Positions 46,403 through 58,322 of a stretch of DNA of 64,000 nucleotides are shown here, one piece after another. Position 1 is the first letter of the stretch; each line of letters begins with the position of its first letter. A program made the position numbers and the translations under genes. Below the pieces are notes generated by a model, which saw only the letters and a list, made by a program, of their open reading frames with translations, was not told where the DNA came from and did no database searches. The stretch comes from Desmodus rotundus. Lineage: Eukaryota > Chordata > Mammalia > Chiroptera > Phyllostomidae. Where the stretch lies: assembly GCF_022682495.2 (NCBI RefSeq), contig NC_071398.1, forward strand, positions 98,669,705 through 98,733,704, given 5' to 3'.

Positions 46403-47925
46403 AAAAAGATGCCAGTTCTCTTCGAGTTGATGTACAGATTCCATAGGATACCGGTGACCCCAGGGGCACTTCTACAGAACTTGTCCACTGACTCGGAAAC
46501 GTACATGAACTCTCAAAGGACCTAGAATGGCCAGTACAACTTCGGAAAAGATGTCTTATACAACTTGATTTGCAGACTTATTTCAAAGCCACAATCATCG
46601 AGACAAAGTGGCAAAGACATAAAGACAAAGGGGTCAGTGAAATGAGCCCAGAAATAAACCCAATGCACATGGTTGGGTGGTTTGTGATAAAACTGGACAG
46701 GAATTCAATGGAAAAGGGATAGTCTTTTCTATTGTGCCAGAACAATAGCTTATCCAATGTTTAAAAAAGAATTTAGATCTACATATCATAGCATATACAA
46801 AAATTAACTCAATGTACTTTATAGGCCTAACTGTAAAATTAATCTGTAACTCTTCCATAAGGAAATAAGAGAAAATCTTTGTGAACTTGAGTTAGGCAAA
46901 GATTTCTTAGATAAGGCTACCAAACACACAATTCATAAAAGTTATTATTATAACTTGGACTTCGTAAAAAAGGAAAGACTTTTACTCTGTAAAAGACATC
47001 ACTAAGACAATAAAAAGACAAACCACAATCTGAGAGAAAATATTTGCAAATAAAATATCGGATAACGGTCTTGCATTCAGAACACATGAAGACATCTCAA
47101 AACCCAATAATAAGGAGAATAAAAAGCACAGGGAAAACACTCAAACAAAACTTCACCACAAAAGATATGTGGATGGCAAATAACCCCATGGAAGATGTTC
47201 AGTATTGTTAGTCATGTGGGAATTATGAGTTGAAACCGCAGCCAGCTCCCACTGCACATCTGTTAGAATGGTTACAATGTGCAAAACTGCCCACATCATG
47301 CATTCACAGGGAGAGGAAGAATGGGAACACAGCTGATGGAAATACAAAACGCTACAGCCACTTGGGAAAAAAATGGCAGCTTCATAAAAAGTTCAGCATA
47401 TGCCTCCGAACTAGATGTATTGTTTCATATCCCAAGACTTCAATGTGAATATATCCAGAGCAGCTGTGTTTGTAACGGCCTCAGTCTGGAAATAAGCCAG
47501 ATGCCTTTCCACAGGTGAACAGATAAACAAGCTGTGGTACGTCCATTCAATGGAATACTACGCAGCAACACAAAGCAATGAACTATTGGTATACGAATAA
47601 AATGGAGGAATCTCACAATAATTATGCTGAGTTAATGAAGCCAGACCAAAAAGCAGCACGTGTCGTATGATTGTATTTCTATGAAACCCTGGAAAATACA
47701 GGGTTTACAGTGACAGGAAGCAGATCCTTGTTTGCATGGGGAGGGTGGGGGGCGGGAGGGACAAAGGGGCACAAGGAAACTCAGGCGATTGACGGTTACA
47801 TTCACCAACATAACCACCTTGCTTGTGCTGCTGGTTTCAGGGGTGTGTGTGAATCCAAATGTATCCAATTGCACATTTTTAATATGTACAGTTTATTGTA
47901 AATCATGTACGCCTCGATAAGGCTC
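46403..47925 (+). mobile_element. Older L1, ORF2 end and long 3' UTR
   Basis: Begins AAGATGCCAGTTCTCTTCGA (46407-46426), an ORF2 RT-distal landmark. It passes AAAGGACCTAGAATGGCCAG, AATCATCGAGACAAAGTGGC and CTAATCATGTGGGAATTATG-like 3' sequence, TGGTACGTCCATTCAATGGA (47535-47554) and ATACTACGCAGCAACAC, and ends AATATGTACAGTTTATTGTA (47880-47899) and GTACGCCTCGATAAGGC. Many frameshifts and stops. A different, older subfamily than the 58.7-kb copy. Confidence 0.9.
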
Positions 47926-49542
47926 TACGAACAAAACTGAAGAAAGTTTGCGTGGAGGCAGACGTGGGAAGAGCCACAAAGAGGCGCCTGGGTCCCCTGT
48001 GTCCCCCTGCTCCCTGCTCTGTGACAGAGCAGTGTCTCCCCTTCTCCCCAACCCCCCGCCCCCACTCTGGGTCCCGTTGGACCTTCGGCAGAACTCGGCT
48101 CCCTCTGCCTCCCACCCCCAGCCTTTTGCTGCCCTTCCGTCTTTTCTGCCAGAACACAAATGTGCTCTTGTCTTCCATTTTGGAAACAAAGAAAGAGCCT
48201 TTTAAAACTAAATACACCCCTCCAGACACGGTCCCATCACACACACTCATGTGTGTACCACACACCAAACACACACACATGCACGCACACACAGTCTCCC
48301 ACATCTAACCACAACGCTCTGTCATTCCCGGAGCGTTGTGAATTCGGACGGGCTCTCTCTGCCACACTATTTCTTAGACCCCCGAGCTGCGACGGAGTCG
48401 ATATGAAAGGGCGTCTCTGTCGACCCACAGTTGCCTTGGACTTGGACATCGAAGACCTGGGCAGGATGCTTACTGTGCTTCGGCCACGTCAGAGGTCACT
48501 GCACTCTCCTGAGAGGGGCCACTCCCTGCACAGAGCATCCCTGATACCTGCCCATCCACGGCGGAGCGTGGTGTAGGATTTTGTGAAATTGTGTTTCCAC
48601 GTGGGCCAGCGTCCTGCTGGGAATAGTTACCCTCAGTGACACCCACTGCTACAGTGCCCCCCACCCTCTGGCTCCAGAGACCTCATTGTCCCCCCGCTTC
48701 TCTCCGCTCCTCTGCTTCCAGGTGGGATGAGTGGGCACAGCTCAGCACCTCACGGAGAGTGCACCTCCTTTCTGTAAACCCCTCAGTCCTCACCCAGCCC
48801 AGCCAGACTGCCAGTCAGCACAGCCCACCCCCAGGGGGGCCCTGAGACCCCTCATTGGGCACCGGCACCCTGCCGACTCAGAGCTCGTCCGTCCGTGTGC
48901 TCCCCTCCAGGCCCCACGCCACGTCTAACGTCTCCCCGCAGCACTGATTTCTACAGAGCAACTGAATCTCCAGGCTCTGTGTTTTAAAGGCTCCCTCTGG
49001 CAGCCCATCTGTGGGTCTGTAAAATAAAGTAAAAATAAAAATCAGAGCTCAACTGCGCTAGTACTTGCGTGCACCTCACCGCAGGGCACCTGCGTGGATG
49101 TTCTCTTGCATCACCTCCTTTGTTTTGCACTGTTTCCCCTCAAGCGCCATAATCCTGGAGGGCAGGAAGAACTTTCTTTTGAATTCCCCAAAGAAAGGCA
49201 CTTAATCCCACGCTTGATTTCCACTTAGTCCATCAATTTCGATCGCATCAACCGGAAGGTGACAGACCCCAGACACTTCCTGTCCTCCCACCTCCACGGA
49301 TCCCCTCACCCAGAGATCTCCTCTCTGTCTGGGAGTCCTTTGCTCTTCACCCCTATTCTGGAAGATGGAGGCTCATCTGAGATCTCCTCCCCCTCCTCCT
49401 CCACAAGACCGGCTCTCCCTGCATCTCTGAAAGTCCCCTGCCCCTCCTGTCCTTGGCTGGATGGGACCAGGACCTGAGAGACACATGTATCAGTCACCAG
49501 CTGTGGGAACAGGGCGAGACGTGGAACCCCCCCGAGCCCTGG

Positions 49543-49660
49543 TTATCTGTAGCTCAGTAATAAGAATAACGACGCCAGTCTTCTAAGCCCCTCCGGGGGT
49601 TGAATGACGTCACGTGTGTGGAATCCCTCTGGGAGCCGGACCTGTACAAACAGTGGAAGG
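49543..49660 (+). mobile_element. Probable MIR SINE fragment
   Basis: GTTATCTGTAGCTCAGTAAT (49541-49560), AAGAATAACGACGCCAGTCT and GGGGTTGAATGACGTCACGT resemble MIR 5'-half order (CATCTGTAAAATG / ATAATAATAG / GTTGTGAGGATTAAAT). Diverged with new CpGs, including a TGACGTCA palindrome (49603-49610), a perfect CRE. Confidence 0.55.
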
Positions 49661-49780
49661 CACGATGGTCTCCACTGTGGCTTTTATCTCGGTCTGCCCT
49701 GCGCGGCAGTTCCCGGGCCCAGGGCCTGTCTCCTGAGCTGGTTGGAGAGGTCCTGGGAGGGCACAGACTGTTCGCGGGTG

Positions 49781-49820
49781 GTTGTGACCCCCGCTGGGCG
49801 GTTGTGACCCCCGCTGGGCG
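49781..49820. repeat. Perfect 20-bp tandem duplication
   Basis: GTTGTGACCCCCGCTGGGCG occurs at 49781-49800 and again at 49801-49820 with no mismatch. This suggests a recent slippage or local duplication, or an assembly artefact. Confidence 0.95.
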
Positions 49821-49948
49821 GTGCACACCTTAGAATGTGTGAGACCGAATGGACACTGGAGCCGGCCCTTCCTTCCTCAGAAGCAAATGTCCACCCCAGC
49901 CTTTCCAATTCTGCAGACAGCGCCCCACCCAAACAACCCAAATGCATT

Positions 49949-50185
49949 TGCCTGTTTTTTTAAAAAAAAATTTATTTACTTATATTTTTAGGGAGAGGGG
50001 AAGGGACAGAGAAGGAAAGGGAGAGAAACATCAGTGTGTGGTTGTCTCTCGCACGCCCCCAACTGGGGACCTGGCCCACAAACCAGGCCTGTGCCCTGAC
50101 TGGGAATCAAACTGGCCACCCTTTGGTTCGCAGGCCAGTGCTCAATCCACGGAGCCACACCAGCCAGGGCTGCCTGTTTTTTTAA
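49949..50185 (-). mobile_element. Second bat-type tRNA SINE, antisense, with perfect 15-bp target-site duplication
   Basis: Plus strand reads an A/T-rich tail (49964-49990), GGGAGAGGGGAAGGGACAGA, GAAACATCAGTGTGTGGTTG, ACTGGGGACCTGGCCCACAA, GGAATCAAACTGGCCACCCT (50102-50121), CAATCCACGGAGCC and CCAGCCAGGGC. The tRNA-like head resembles VES, but the body and tail differ: no GAGGATTAAA tail and a TTTATTT-type end. Flanks TGCCTGTTTTTTTAA at 49949-49963 and 50171-50185 are identical, so this is likely the youngest SINE here. Confidence 0.9.
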
Positions 50186-51089
50186 TGCACCAGAAGATGA
50201 TTTTCCAAGGAGAAAGAGGGAGGCATCTCCCCCCGTGATAAATGACACATGGTCAAAGCCTGCAGAGCCAGTAACTAATATAATTCATCACATGAGATGA
50301 TAGGAACTCAGGAAACAGCAAGTTCTAATTAAACCAAAACAACAATCCACACCAGCTGCACACTCGCTTTCCAGCGACGATCTTGTACTTCATTATCTCT
50401 CGGGGTTCTGGAGGCGGGACTCGCAGCGGAGGGGCTGAGCTGGGAGCCCAGACGGGATGGCAGGCCCGCTCCCAGGGAGGAGTGAGGCTGGAGTGGCCAC
50501 GGCGGGGACACCTGCCACCCAAGGAGGGGAAGGAGCTCTTAATTAACCACACGACTTCCTGGATGCAGGGTGGAGGACAACGTCGAGAATTCTGTTACAA
50601 GCATCCCCCTCTGCTGTGACTTCTTCAGCAAGTGGTGCCTGGCCCTCCTGGAGGAGTTGGGCCCCTTCTCTCGGTGCCCCCATCCGTCCATGCTCCCCTC
50701 TGCCTGGCACATAAAACACTGTCTGAGAAGAAGGGTGCTGACCTGGCCCAGGCCGGTCAGACTTTGATTGAGGCTTTGCACACAGCTAGGGAAGCGATTG
50801 GATGGCCTTAAGCTTGAAACTCTGGAACCCCCGCTCCCCACCCACAAGAGGAAATGCTGACCAGCCTGCTGCGTGTGACTTCAGAGACCTGAAAAGAGCT
50901 GTGGGCTACAAAGGGACATTGTGAGTGGTCACCATAGAGTGGCTGGCCAACTGGATGAAGTCATCTGGGAAAGAGTACAGGGCAGGGAGCGGAGGCTCAA
51001 GACACAGGCTCACCGTTTATCTTCTCAGCGACGGGCTTGAGGCAAGGCCTCCGATCTCCTGAGTGACAGTTTCACTTCTTGTAAAAACC
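50186..51089. other. Unique sequence, nothing recognised
   Basis: 50225-50400 is AT-richer unique DNA. No gene or clear repeat. Confidence 0.5.
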
Positions 51090-51830
51090 CATTCATTTAC
51101 TCACTTACAGTTGACAAATCAGTTTTCGATGCTTAGTAGAAGCCAGGCACTGGGCAGGTATTAGAGGCTCGGCACTAAGCACCACGCGAACTTTGCCTCA
51201 AAATGTGTGTAAAACGCAGAGCGAGACAGAGATACGTGAAGCCTCTGGCAGGACGCGGCCAGGGCGGGGGTCCTGGGGACTCAGGAGCGCTTTCTGGAAG
51301 AATGACATCTAAGAGGGGAGCTGAGGGATAAAATGAGCAGGTCTCCAGGCAACGGTCAGGAAGTGGGAGGAAGTGACCTGGACAGAGAGGACAAGGTCAA
51401 AGGCCCCCAGACCAGAGGGCCGGGGGGACGGGCGGGACTGTGCGCCTCGCAGTACGATTTGGGGGAAGGGCCTGCCTTGGGGAGCGATGAGAGAGCGGGT
51501 AGGGTCCAGATGGTAAAGCATCTTGTGGGCTGGTGGTAGGAAGCTGACTTTCATCTCAAAGACAGCGAAAAGCCATGGAGGAGTTTTAACCATGGGGATG
51601 CTTTTAATAGAACTGTGGTTTAGCAATAGAATTCTTGCTTCAATGTGGACACTGGGTTGGGAGCGGGAAGGGCAGTTAGGAGAAGGGTTAAATAATCTAG
51701 AGGAGGGCAAGGACGCCTGGAATCACGATGGTGGCTGAAGAGATGACAGAGAGGTCGGGTTCTAGACGCAGTGAGAAGGTAGGGCGCAGACAGACAGACA
51801 GCTGCCGGCACTCCGGAGGCGAGCAGAAGC
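51090..51830 (-). mobile_element. Long L2 remnant, antisense
   Basis: Plus-strand order of antisense L2: AGAAGCCAGGCACTGGGCAG (51139-51158), GCGCTTTCTGGAAGAATGAC, AGCTGAGGGATAAAATGAGC, TGACCTGGACAGAGAGGAC, AAAGGCCCCCAGACC, TTCATCTCAAAGACAGCG, AAGCCATGGAGGAGTTTTAA (51571-51590), AGAATTCTTGCTTCAATGTG and GGTGGCTGAAGAGATGAC. Nearly the whole 3' 740 bp of L2 is traceable, which is unusually long for this ancient family. Confidence 0.9.
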
Positions 51831-53149
51831 CAGGAGAAACTGGACTTGAGTCGTGGGGTGGCGTTTTGCTGTCAGTGAAGCAATGGGGAGCCAACCCTGC
51901 ATCACCTTGACCCCTGACCTCTGTGAAGTTGTTAAATATACGGATGAGTGTATATGTGCACGCATTTGCCTTAAGAAACCACCAACCAGAAGATCCTGCA
52001 TTTTCAACCAGGAAGACTGCCAGCTGACATCAGCCCCCCCGGGCTGGCTCCACTTCCTTCCGCAGAAAGAGGGGCTGTCCATCCGAACGCTGGCGCCTCT
52101 CTCGGCACCTCCGACCATCCACGTTATCTTCGACAGTTGCCCCTTCTGTCTCTCGCACACTCAGACTCTCTCTGGGCAGAATAGCGTCCTGTGCCCATTC
52201 GTAAGTGGCCCTGGAAAGGTGAATTACCCCATTGCATCACCAGCACATTCACCTGCTGAAGCACGTGATTGCCTGACCCCCGCCGCTGCCCGACCTGCTA
52301 CAAAGGACTTTCAGCAGGAAGTGCTCTGGGGAGCAAGTGTACCAGGAAGCCTTTCTTTCAAGCCCCCAGTCCCCTCCCCCTCGTGTCTCATGGGGCAGGC
52401 GGGGGTGACATGCCTGCTCTGAAATGTGAGACAACCACAATGCCAAAAATAGACGCTGCGATCACCGCTGGATTGAAATCCGTGCTTCTCTCCTTACTGC
52501 TGGCCACGGCAATCCGGGTGACTGTCTCACCATCATATGCCTCGGTTTATTCCTCTGCGAAAGAGAAATACCGCGGTAGCATGCAACTTGTCTGGTGCTC
52601 TGGAAGGTGGCGGGAAATGAGGCCCAGGACACGCTAGTATCCCATGGAAACGACCTCCTTTCTCATTTCCCCATTCTGCCCGCATTCTCTCACCCCCTGG
52701 CCTCCACCCATGGACCTAGAAAAAGAGAGGATCAAACAGCACAAGATATATTCAATCTTCAGGTAGCCAATTTTTAAATTTTTGGACACATTTACTACAT
52801 GAAATAAATAAGTGTTCATGTGTTCCTTTCGCTCCACGTTTCCATCTTTATAACCCTGGTCTGCCTGGTCCCTGAGCTCACGGACTGGATGCCCCCCTTC
52901 GGTCTCCCGAGTCTCTCTCGCTGGGATCACAGGAAAGCGGCTGATGATCTGTTGGTAAACAGATCGAGGTGAGAAGGGTGGGCTAACGGGACCTGTGCAA
53001 AGGTCACGGGACTCTCACTTCCGTCCCTTCGCTCTTGCAATTCCCTGTTAGACGGTCCTTTGCAGATGGTTCTTTGGACCAGTGTTCAGGGTGTAACTCT
53101 AAGTAGGTATGTTCAGCTAGAGGACAGGGGCTTTGCCAAAGTGTCGTCG
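51831..53149. other. Unique sequence with one MIR
   Basis: A 189-codon plus-strand frame (51853-52422) begins with an ATG-less start and has no recognised domain. The MIR at 52480 is listed. No gene supported. Confidence 0.5.
52480..52650 (+). mobile_element. Probable MIR SINE
   Basis: CTGCTGGCCACGGCAATCCG (52498-52517), GGTGACTGTCTCACCATC, TGCCTCGGTTTATTCCTCTG (52539-52558) and CGAAAGAGAAATACCGCGG, then a TCTGGTGCTCTGGAAGGTGG end, match MIR 5'-to-middle order with substitutions. Confidence 0.6.
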
Positions 53150-53340
53150 GAGTGAAAACTGAGACAGAGGAGGCTTGATGGAAGAGTTGACTTCTGAACC
53201 CGATTTTGAGGGATGCCCAGGAGTTTGTTAGGAGGAAAAAGGGCAGGACGACATTTGGGGCAGAGGAAGCTGCAAGAGTAAATCCTCAGAGAGAGAAGAG
53301 GACTCTGCAAGTTCATCAAAACACAGCCATTCCAACGCTG
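53150..53340 (-). mobile_element. L2 fragment, antisense
   Basis: GGAAGAGTTGACTTCTGAAC (53180-53199), CCGATTTTGAGGGATGCCCA and GGAGTTTGTTAGGAGGAAAA, then GGCAGAGGAAGCTGCAAGAG (53259-53278), match the antisense L2 segment that reads gaggtgacatttgagctgag and gcagagggaacagcaagtgc in consensus. Confidence 0.75.
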
Positions 53341-56300
53341 GCGAAGCCTGGCAGGAGCTGCGGCTGGAACGGCGGAGCTCAACTCTTAGGAAAAACCTCT
53401 CCGGCTCAGACATGTGCCCTTCATCCTGCCGACCGTGGAAAACCACCGGGGCAGGAGGGGGGAGTGTTAATCCGGGCACAGGCCTAATCAGGCTCATGCT
53501 TTAGTAAGATGATTCTCATGGCAGGTAAGATGAGGATTTGGGGTGATTATTTTCTATGTTGGCGGACACTTTTCCTAATCTCCTCTAATAACGCCACTTA
53601 TTTTATTAATGTTTACAATTTAGAACTATCAAAATGGAGCATTTTTTTGATGGAAACTTGCATTAGACTCTGTCTTTTGGTAATTTTTTTTCTTTCAATT
53701 TACCATCTAAAAAAAGTTTTGAGTAAGCTCGTTAGCCAAGGTTTTCTTTGGCAGAAGACAGGGTCGCTCTGTCTCGGGAGGTTATGCTTAAGTGTCTAAG
53801 TTCCTCATTTATCAGAGATCCTGTATCCTTTTCCCACATGGAAACCAGCCAGCTCTTCGGCCCCTGGGTGGGGAACCTGCTGCAGGGGGGCTGTGGATAC
53901 GACGTCGGGGGCACGGCCGTCGCTCCCAGTGGTGCCCTCGCTGCCTCCAAATCCCTGGGCGATTTTCATCGACACTCAGTGATTTATTTACATGCCGTTT
54001 GACAGTCTGATCTAGGAAATCCTGTTTATTCCCAATCCTTTTAAGTCAAAGAACCAAATGGCACATAGATGATATTTCCTTTTCAGCTTCAGATTAATGA
54101 ATAGCGCTGGGTGGGTGGAAAGGAGCCGCCGGCATCGTGACTCTGTGCTCTGCGGAGCACGGTGAAGTCGGATACCACCGTGCTCCAACCCCGACTCCAC
54201 GGCAGTACGTCCCCGGACTCACCGCCGGCAGACACGCAGCTTGGAAACGGAAAGGCCGTCCACCAGCCACCCGGTGCGGGGGCCCAAACAGTCACACTGG
54301 GTGACTCGCCTGGTTTTGACCATCGAAACGATGACATTGACCTAATGCTCCAAGGTCGCTTCTCAGTGAAAAGCTTAAAGGATGCCCGAAGCTTGCTAAC
54401 CTGAAGACTTTTATCACGCTTGATGTGCAGTAGCTAATTTGTGTTAAATTTTAGATTAAGTTAACAAAGGGACATACATGTGATTCATATATGTATGCAA
54501 ATTTCCTTTCATTCATTTATTCACTCATGGATTCATTTATCTCATTTCCTCAGTCACAAATGTCCGTGTGCACGTCACACATGGAGAATATACACTCAAA
54601 CATGCCCTGTCTCTGAGAGAACCCTAAATATGTGCCTAGCATTCAGTGCCCCATTGAACCTGATAAAGTTGTGAATGCGAAGAAAGCGCACGGCTAAGGA
54701 ACAACATCAAAATCAGATTAAGGGATTGGGAAACGTTTCCTAGAGAAAGTAATGATGCATTTATTTTTAAAGTTTGGAGGAGGTCGCGTAATTAAGAGGG
54801 TGGTGGAACAGAGAGACGGAGGGGATCACAGCAGAGGAATGTTTTGACAGTGGTCACATTCCTCAAGGACAGAAGAAGAGATGACTCATAGTGACAAATG
54901 CAATTGAGGAGATTTACGCCTTGGCTTTGACTTTTCTTAGTAAGGGAAGAGACAAGACAGTTTGCTAGACGTGAGGGGTAATGGGATGTACTTAGGATTT
55001 AGGGAGAGGGGAATCATGTTACCAGTGTTGTCAAGGGAGCTGTGGAGGCTGAAGTGTGGATGAGTCACAGGACTCCAGGGCTGCAGGAGGGCTGGCTGTG
55101 CAGGTTCTGGGGCTTGTTGGGGAGACAGAGGGGCCCCAGAGCCCTGAATGGACCCCTGAATACACGATGCTAAAGTCAGCTTAGAGTACGCAAGGGGAGG
55201 ACCAGGAAAGGAAACAGAAATCAGGAAGAGGAAACTAAACCAGATGCTAAAGGAACAGAGCGTGTCCTGGAGGCAGAGAGACAAGTCCAAGAGAAAGGGA
55301 AACAGTATTGAAGCGCATTCTGCATTGGTCCAAAAATCAATGCAGGCAAACCACCCAATGCAGGGAATGACAGGGTGGCAGCGTCGGCCCTAGCCCGCCT
55401 CCCGGCCCTGGGAGAGGAAGGGACTGAGCAAAGCGCACGCTCGGGGGGAAGAGAGAGGGAAGGTCTGTAGCAGGAGAAAGTCGGACGTGCTTGAAAAGAA
55501 CCCAGCTGAAGAAAATAATGAAGACGGTCCTCCACGTCCCGCCGTGTGAAGGGAGACAGTGGGGCCAGTGGCCAGGAGAGACGTCAGTGAGTGGAGAGAG
55601 ACCCAGAAACAGGAGACAGAAGGGAACCGGTGAGTGAGGGCACTGACGCATCTCTATGAATATGTTCTACGCGCTCAGGGACGGAAAGGAAATGCAAGCC
55701 CAGCGAGCGGACGAGTAGAAGATGCAAAATAGAGCCACACGGAACTTCTGGGGATGAAAACCGTGGCATCAAAATGGAAACTTTACCAGGTGGGATCAAG
55801 AGAGGATTGGACCCTAGTACCCGACAGGACAGACACGGAATCCGCGGAGAGGACGTGGGACGAGAGCTTGTCTGTAGGGTAGGGGGTGGATGTCGTCACG
55901 CATTTACTTACTTTTAAAAGGCTCACCAAAGCACGCTGGCGTTCCCTGAGGGCTTTCTACATGCTGCACTTGGTGCTCCTCCCCGGAAATGCAAAGGTGC
56001 ACACGACCAAGTTCTAGCCTATGCAGTGGGGCAGGCGAGTAGGCAGACAGCGAAGGACGGAATGCTAGAGACCGGGGCTGTGGACACTCAGACAGGCCAC
56101 TCCTTCTCAGGGTCATGCGAGGGCAGAGCCGGCACTTCCCTGTACCGAGAGTGAGGGCCCCGCGAATTTTGCACCCCAGATGCGTCTCGTGTGTCACCTT
56201 CATCTGGGCCCTGGGAAGGACAATTCGTGACAGTGGAAGTGGCCCCGGACTGAGGACTGAGAGAGCTCAGGTGTCACTGCTAGTCCCATGTCACCACCGG

Positions 56301-56541
56301 CATGGTGGAGCAACCCCAGCCGTTGGCTCCTGGAGAAGGACAGCTCATCTTGGAAGCCTCGCCCCCGGAGGCCTTCCGTCCCCACCCAGCCCCGCGGCCG
56401 GGAAACGCCCACCACCGGCACAGAGGAAGAGAAGCGAAATTTCACTCACAGCTTCCCCTTCATACCCACTGTGCTCTCCACAAACCTCTGTCTTCTCAGC
56501 TGTGATGCTTCATTGGCCAACAGGAGGAGCAGGACTATCTT
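53341..56541. other. Unique sequence, no gene seen
   Basis: 53500-54110 is AT-rich unique DNA. 54118-54300 is CpG-denser. 54720-55850 is purine-rich on the plus strand and looks like decayed interspersed repeat that I cannot name. 55930-56080 has a weak L2 signal (listed). No gene or exon supported. Confidence 0.45.
55930..56080 (-). mobile_element. Possible L2 3' end, antisense
   Basis: GAGGGCTTTCTACATGCTGC (55949-55968), ACTTGGTGCTCCTCCCCGG and AGGTGCACACGACCAAGTTC faintly follow the reverse complement of the L2 tail. Weak. Confidence 0.35.
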
Positions 56542-56720
56542 ATCCTTCTTTTTTTTTTTTTTTAGCATTTTTTTGTAGTAAAATCTATGCCACGTAAACT
56601 TGTCCATTTTAACCATTCCCAAGCACCCCCTGCCACTGACCAGCTCAGGGGCATTACTTGCATTCACCAGTATCTACTCCCAAAACGTCTTACTCGGATT
56701 GTACCCGCTCACAGAAGTGG
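56542..56720 (-). mobile_element. L1M 3' fragment, antisense
   Basis: A T15-16 run (56549-56564) then AGTAAAATCTATGCCACGTA (56577-56596), AACTTGTCCATTTTAACCAT and GGGGCATTACTTGCATTCAC match antisense L1M 3' sequence. Confidence 0.7.
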
Positions 56721-58146
56721 GACTGTTAATCACTGATATTGAACGAGTTATTGAACAGTGTACAGATTCATCCAACAGAGCCTGAGTATAAACACGGGGC
56801 AATTAAAGACTTCGCAGAAAACGACAGCAGCCGGGGGCTATAACCTTGAGACACGTTGGAGACAGCGGGAGTGGCTACATCAGAGGAGATACCTTCAGAA
56901 AGAACCTGTGCTGAGGAGGAATCTGGCTTGCTTTTGACACGGAGGCTGCACGGCAGAACTCAGGACTGCCACAAGCAGGTGACAGACTCCCTTTGTCAGG
57001 AAAGAACTTTCAAAGGAGGCGGGCCTGCTGGCCTTTTCCAGGTGGTTTGACCCCTGAAGGAGTTCAGGAAGTACTCAAAAGATTTTTGATGTTTAATAAC
57101 TGCTTTTTTTCTCTTCTCTCAAGGAGGAGAACATGCTGGTCCTATTACCGTCTCGAGGCCTGAAAAATAAGATAAAAATAATATCTCTTCCCTGTGCTTT
57201 ATCAACATGTGAGCTCCAGGGCACCTGGCACAGAACATTTCACGGCGATGGGGCAGCCCTGTCTCTAGGTGGAGATGGCGGGGCGGGGGTGGGGGGTAGG
57301 GCAGAATGACAAACGGAAATCTTAGGTCATGTGGAAAAATCAACTAAGGTGTGTTCTGTTCTAGTGAAACTTGTCCAAATACATTGACTACACTAAGATG
57401 TTAACACCACCCCGCCTTGCACTGTGCTATGAGCAACTACTTATCTGACCATGCTGTCTGCCACCCCCGAGGGCCTGGGGTGGCCCAGCTCAGAGGCCGA
57501 AGGGGAACGATGACCCTGGAACATTCCTGCCAAGAGGGACGGTGGGAAGGGTCAGAAGCACAGACATAAGGCTCAGTTCAGCCTCTCATGGCTCCACGGC
57601 TCCTTGTCATGTCTGTATATGTGTGTGGCTCTTATGACAATTATTATAACACAAGGGCCAGAAGTTACCGTCTGACTAACTCTCCTCCCCCTTGAAACAG
57701 CCGTGCCCCACTCCGAACCACCATACAAATCTAGAAGGAGCTCACGCCCCCTCCTCCGTGGGCGTGAGTGATGCTGTGGGAAAGTCACTGTATGGCCCTA
57801 GGAGAGCGGGACACCTCCCGCAGGGTGGCCTTGCAAACAGAGCTCCTGAGGGAGCCTTGCCGGCCCGGGTGGCCCACATGGCCCAGGTGGCCTGGGCTCA
57901 GGTCGCCCACTTCCGCCCCACCCCCTGTCACAGCTCTGTTGTGCTTAGAACTGCAAGTCCGTGCTCCAGAACTCCTCAGCCCCGATGACAGGCCTGTCTG
58001 CCACTCTCCCGGGCCTGTCACCTGTCCACCCCACTTCTCTGTGAACCTAGACCTAAATAATCAAGTGATGTTGGATCTGTGATGTGAGTGGAAAGAAAGC
58101 CCACGAATGAGAATAGATTCTAATTCATATCCTCAAGCGATAGTCC
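56721..58146. other. Unique sequence, no gene seen
   Basis: Contains the compact G4 motif at 57280-57301 and a weak L2-like phrase near 57205-57235. No gene. Confidence 0.5.
57280..57301 (+). repeat. Compact G-quadruplex motif
   Basis: Four G-runs of 4, 5, 6 and 3 with loops of 1, 1 and 2 nt within 22 bp. Very short loops usually give stable parallel quadruplexes in vitro. The surrounding DNA has no recognised promoter. Confidence 0.8.
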
Positions 58147-58322
58147 AGGAGTTGGCTTTTTTGTTGTTGTTGCAAAGGGCCACCCAGCAGATGTTTTAGC
58201 CGACTGCTCTCTGGTGCAAGAACTCAACTTGGCCCCTGTAGCGGGGACGCGGCCACAGGCTGGGAGCCAGGGAGCCTTCCTCCCAGAAATGGGCGCGGGC
58301 TGGGTCAGTTGCTGACCCCTAG
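58147..58322. mobile_element. hAT-Charlie-type nonautonomous DNA transposon fossil
   Basis: Starts CCAGGAGTTGGCTTTTTTG and contains GCAAAGGGCCACCCAGCAGA (58171-58190), TGTTTTAGCC and ACTCAACTTGGCCCCTGTAG, the order of the small hAT elements that read caggggtcggcaaactt ... aaagggccagatag. It ends TCAGTTGCTGACCCCTA, an imperfect inverted copy of the start. Confidence 0.75.

Larger units (their letters stand above)
47926..49948. other. Unique sequence, no gene seen
   Basis: Contains a CA-rich tract at 48238-48297 (CACACAC and TGTGTG words), GC-rich unique DNA, a probable MIR and a 20-bp duplication (both listed). No gene. Confidence 0.5.

Noticed and set aside
51853..52422. 189-codon cysteine-containing frame
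   Set aside because: No signal peptide, repeated cysteine spacing or domain. It begins in a region partly covered by L2 remnants and looks random.
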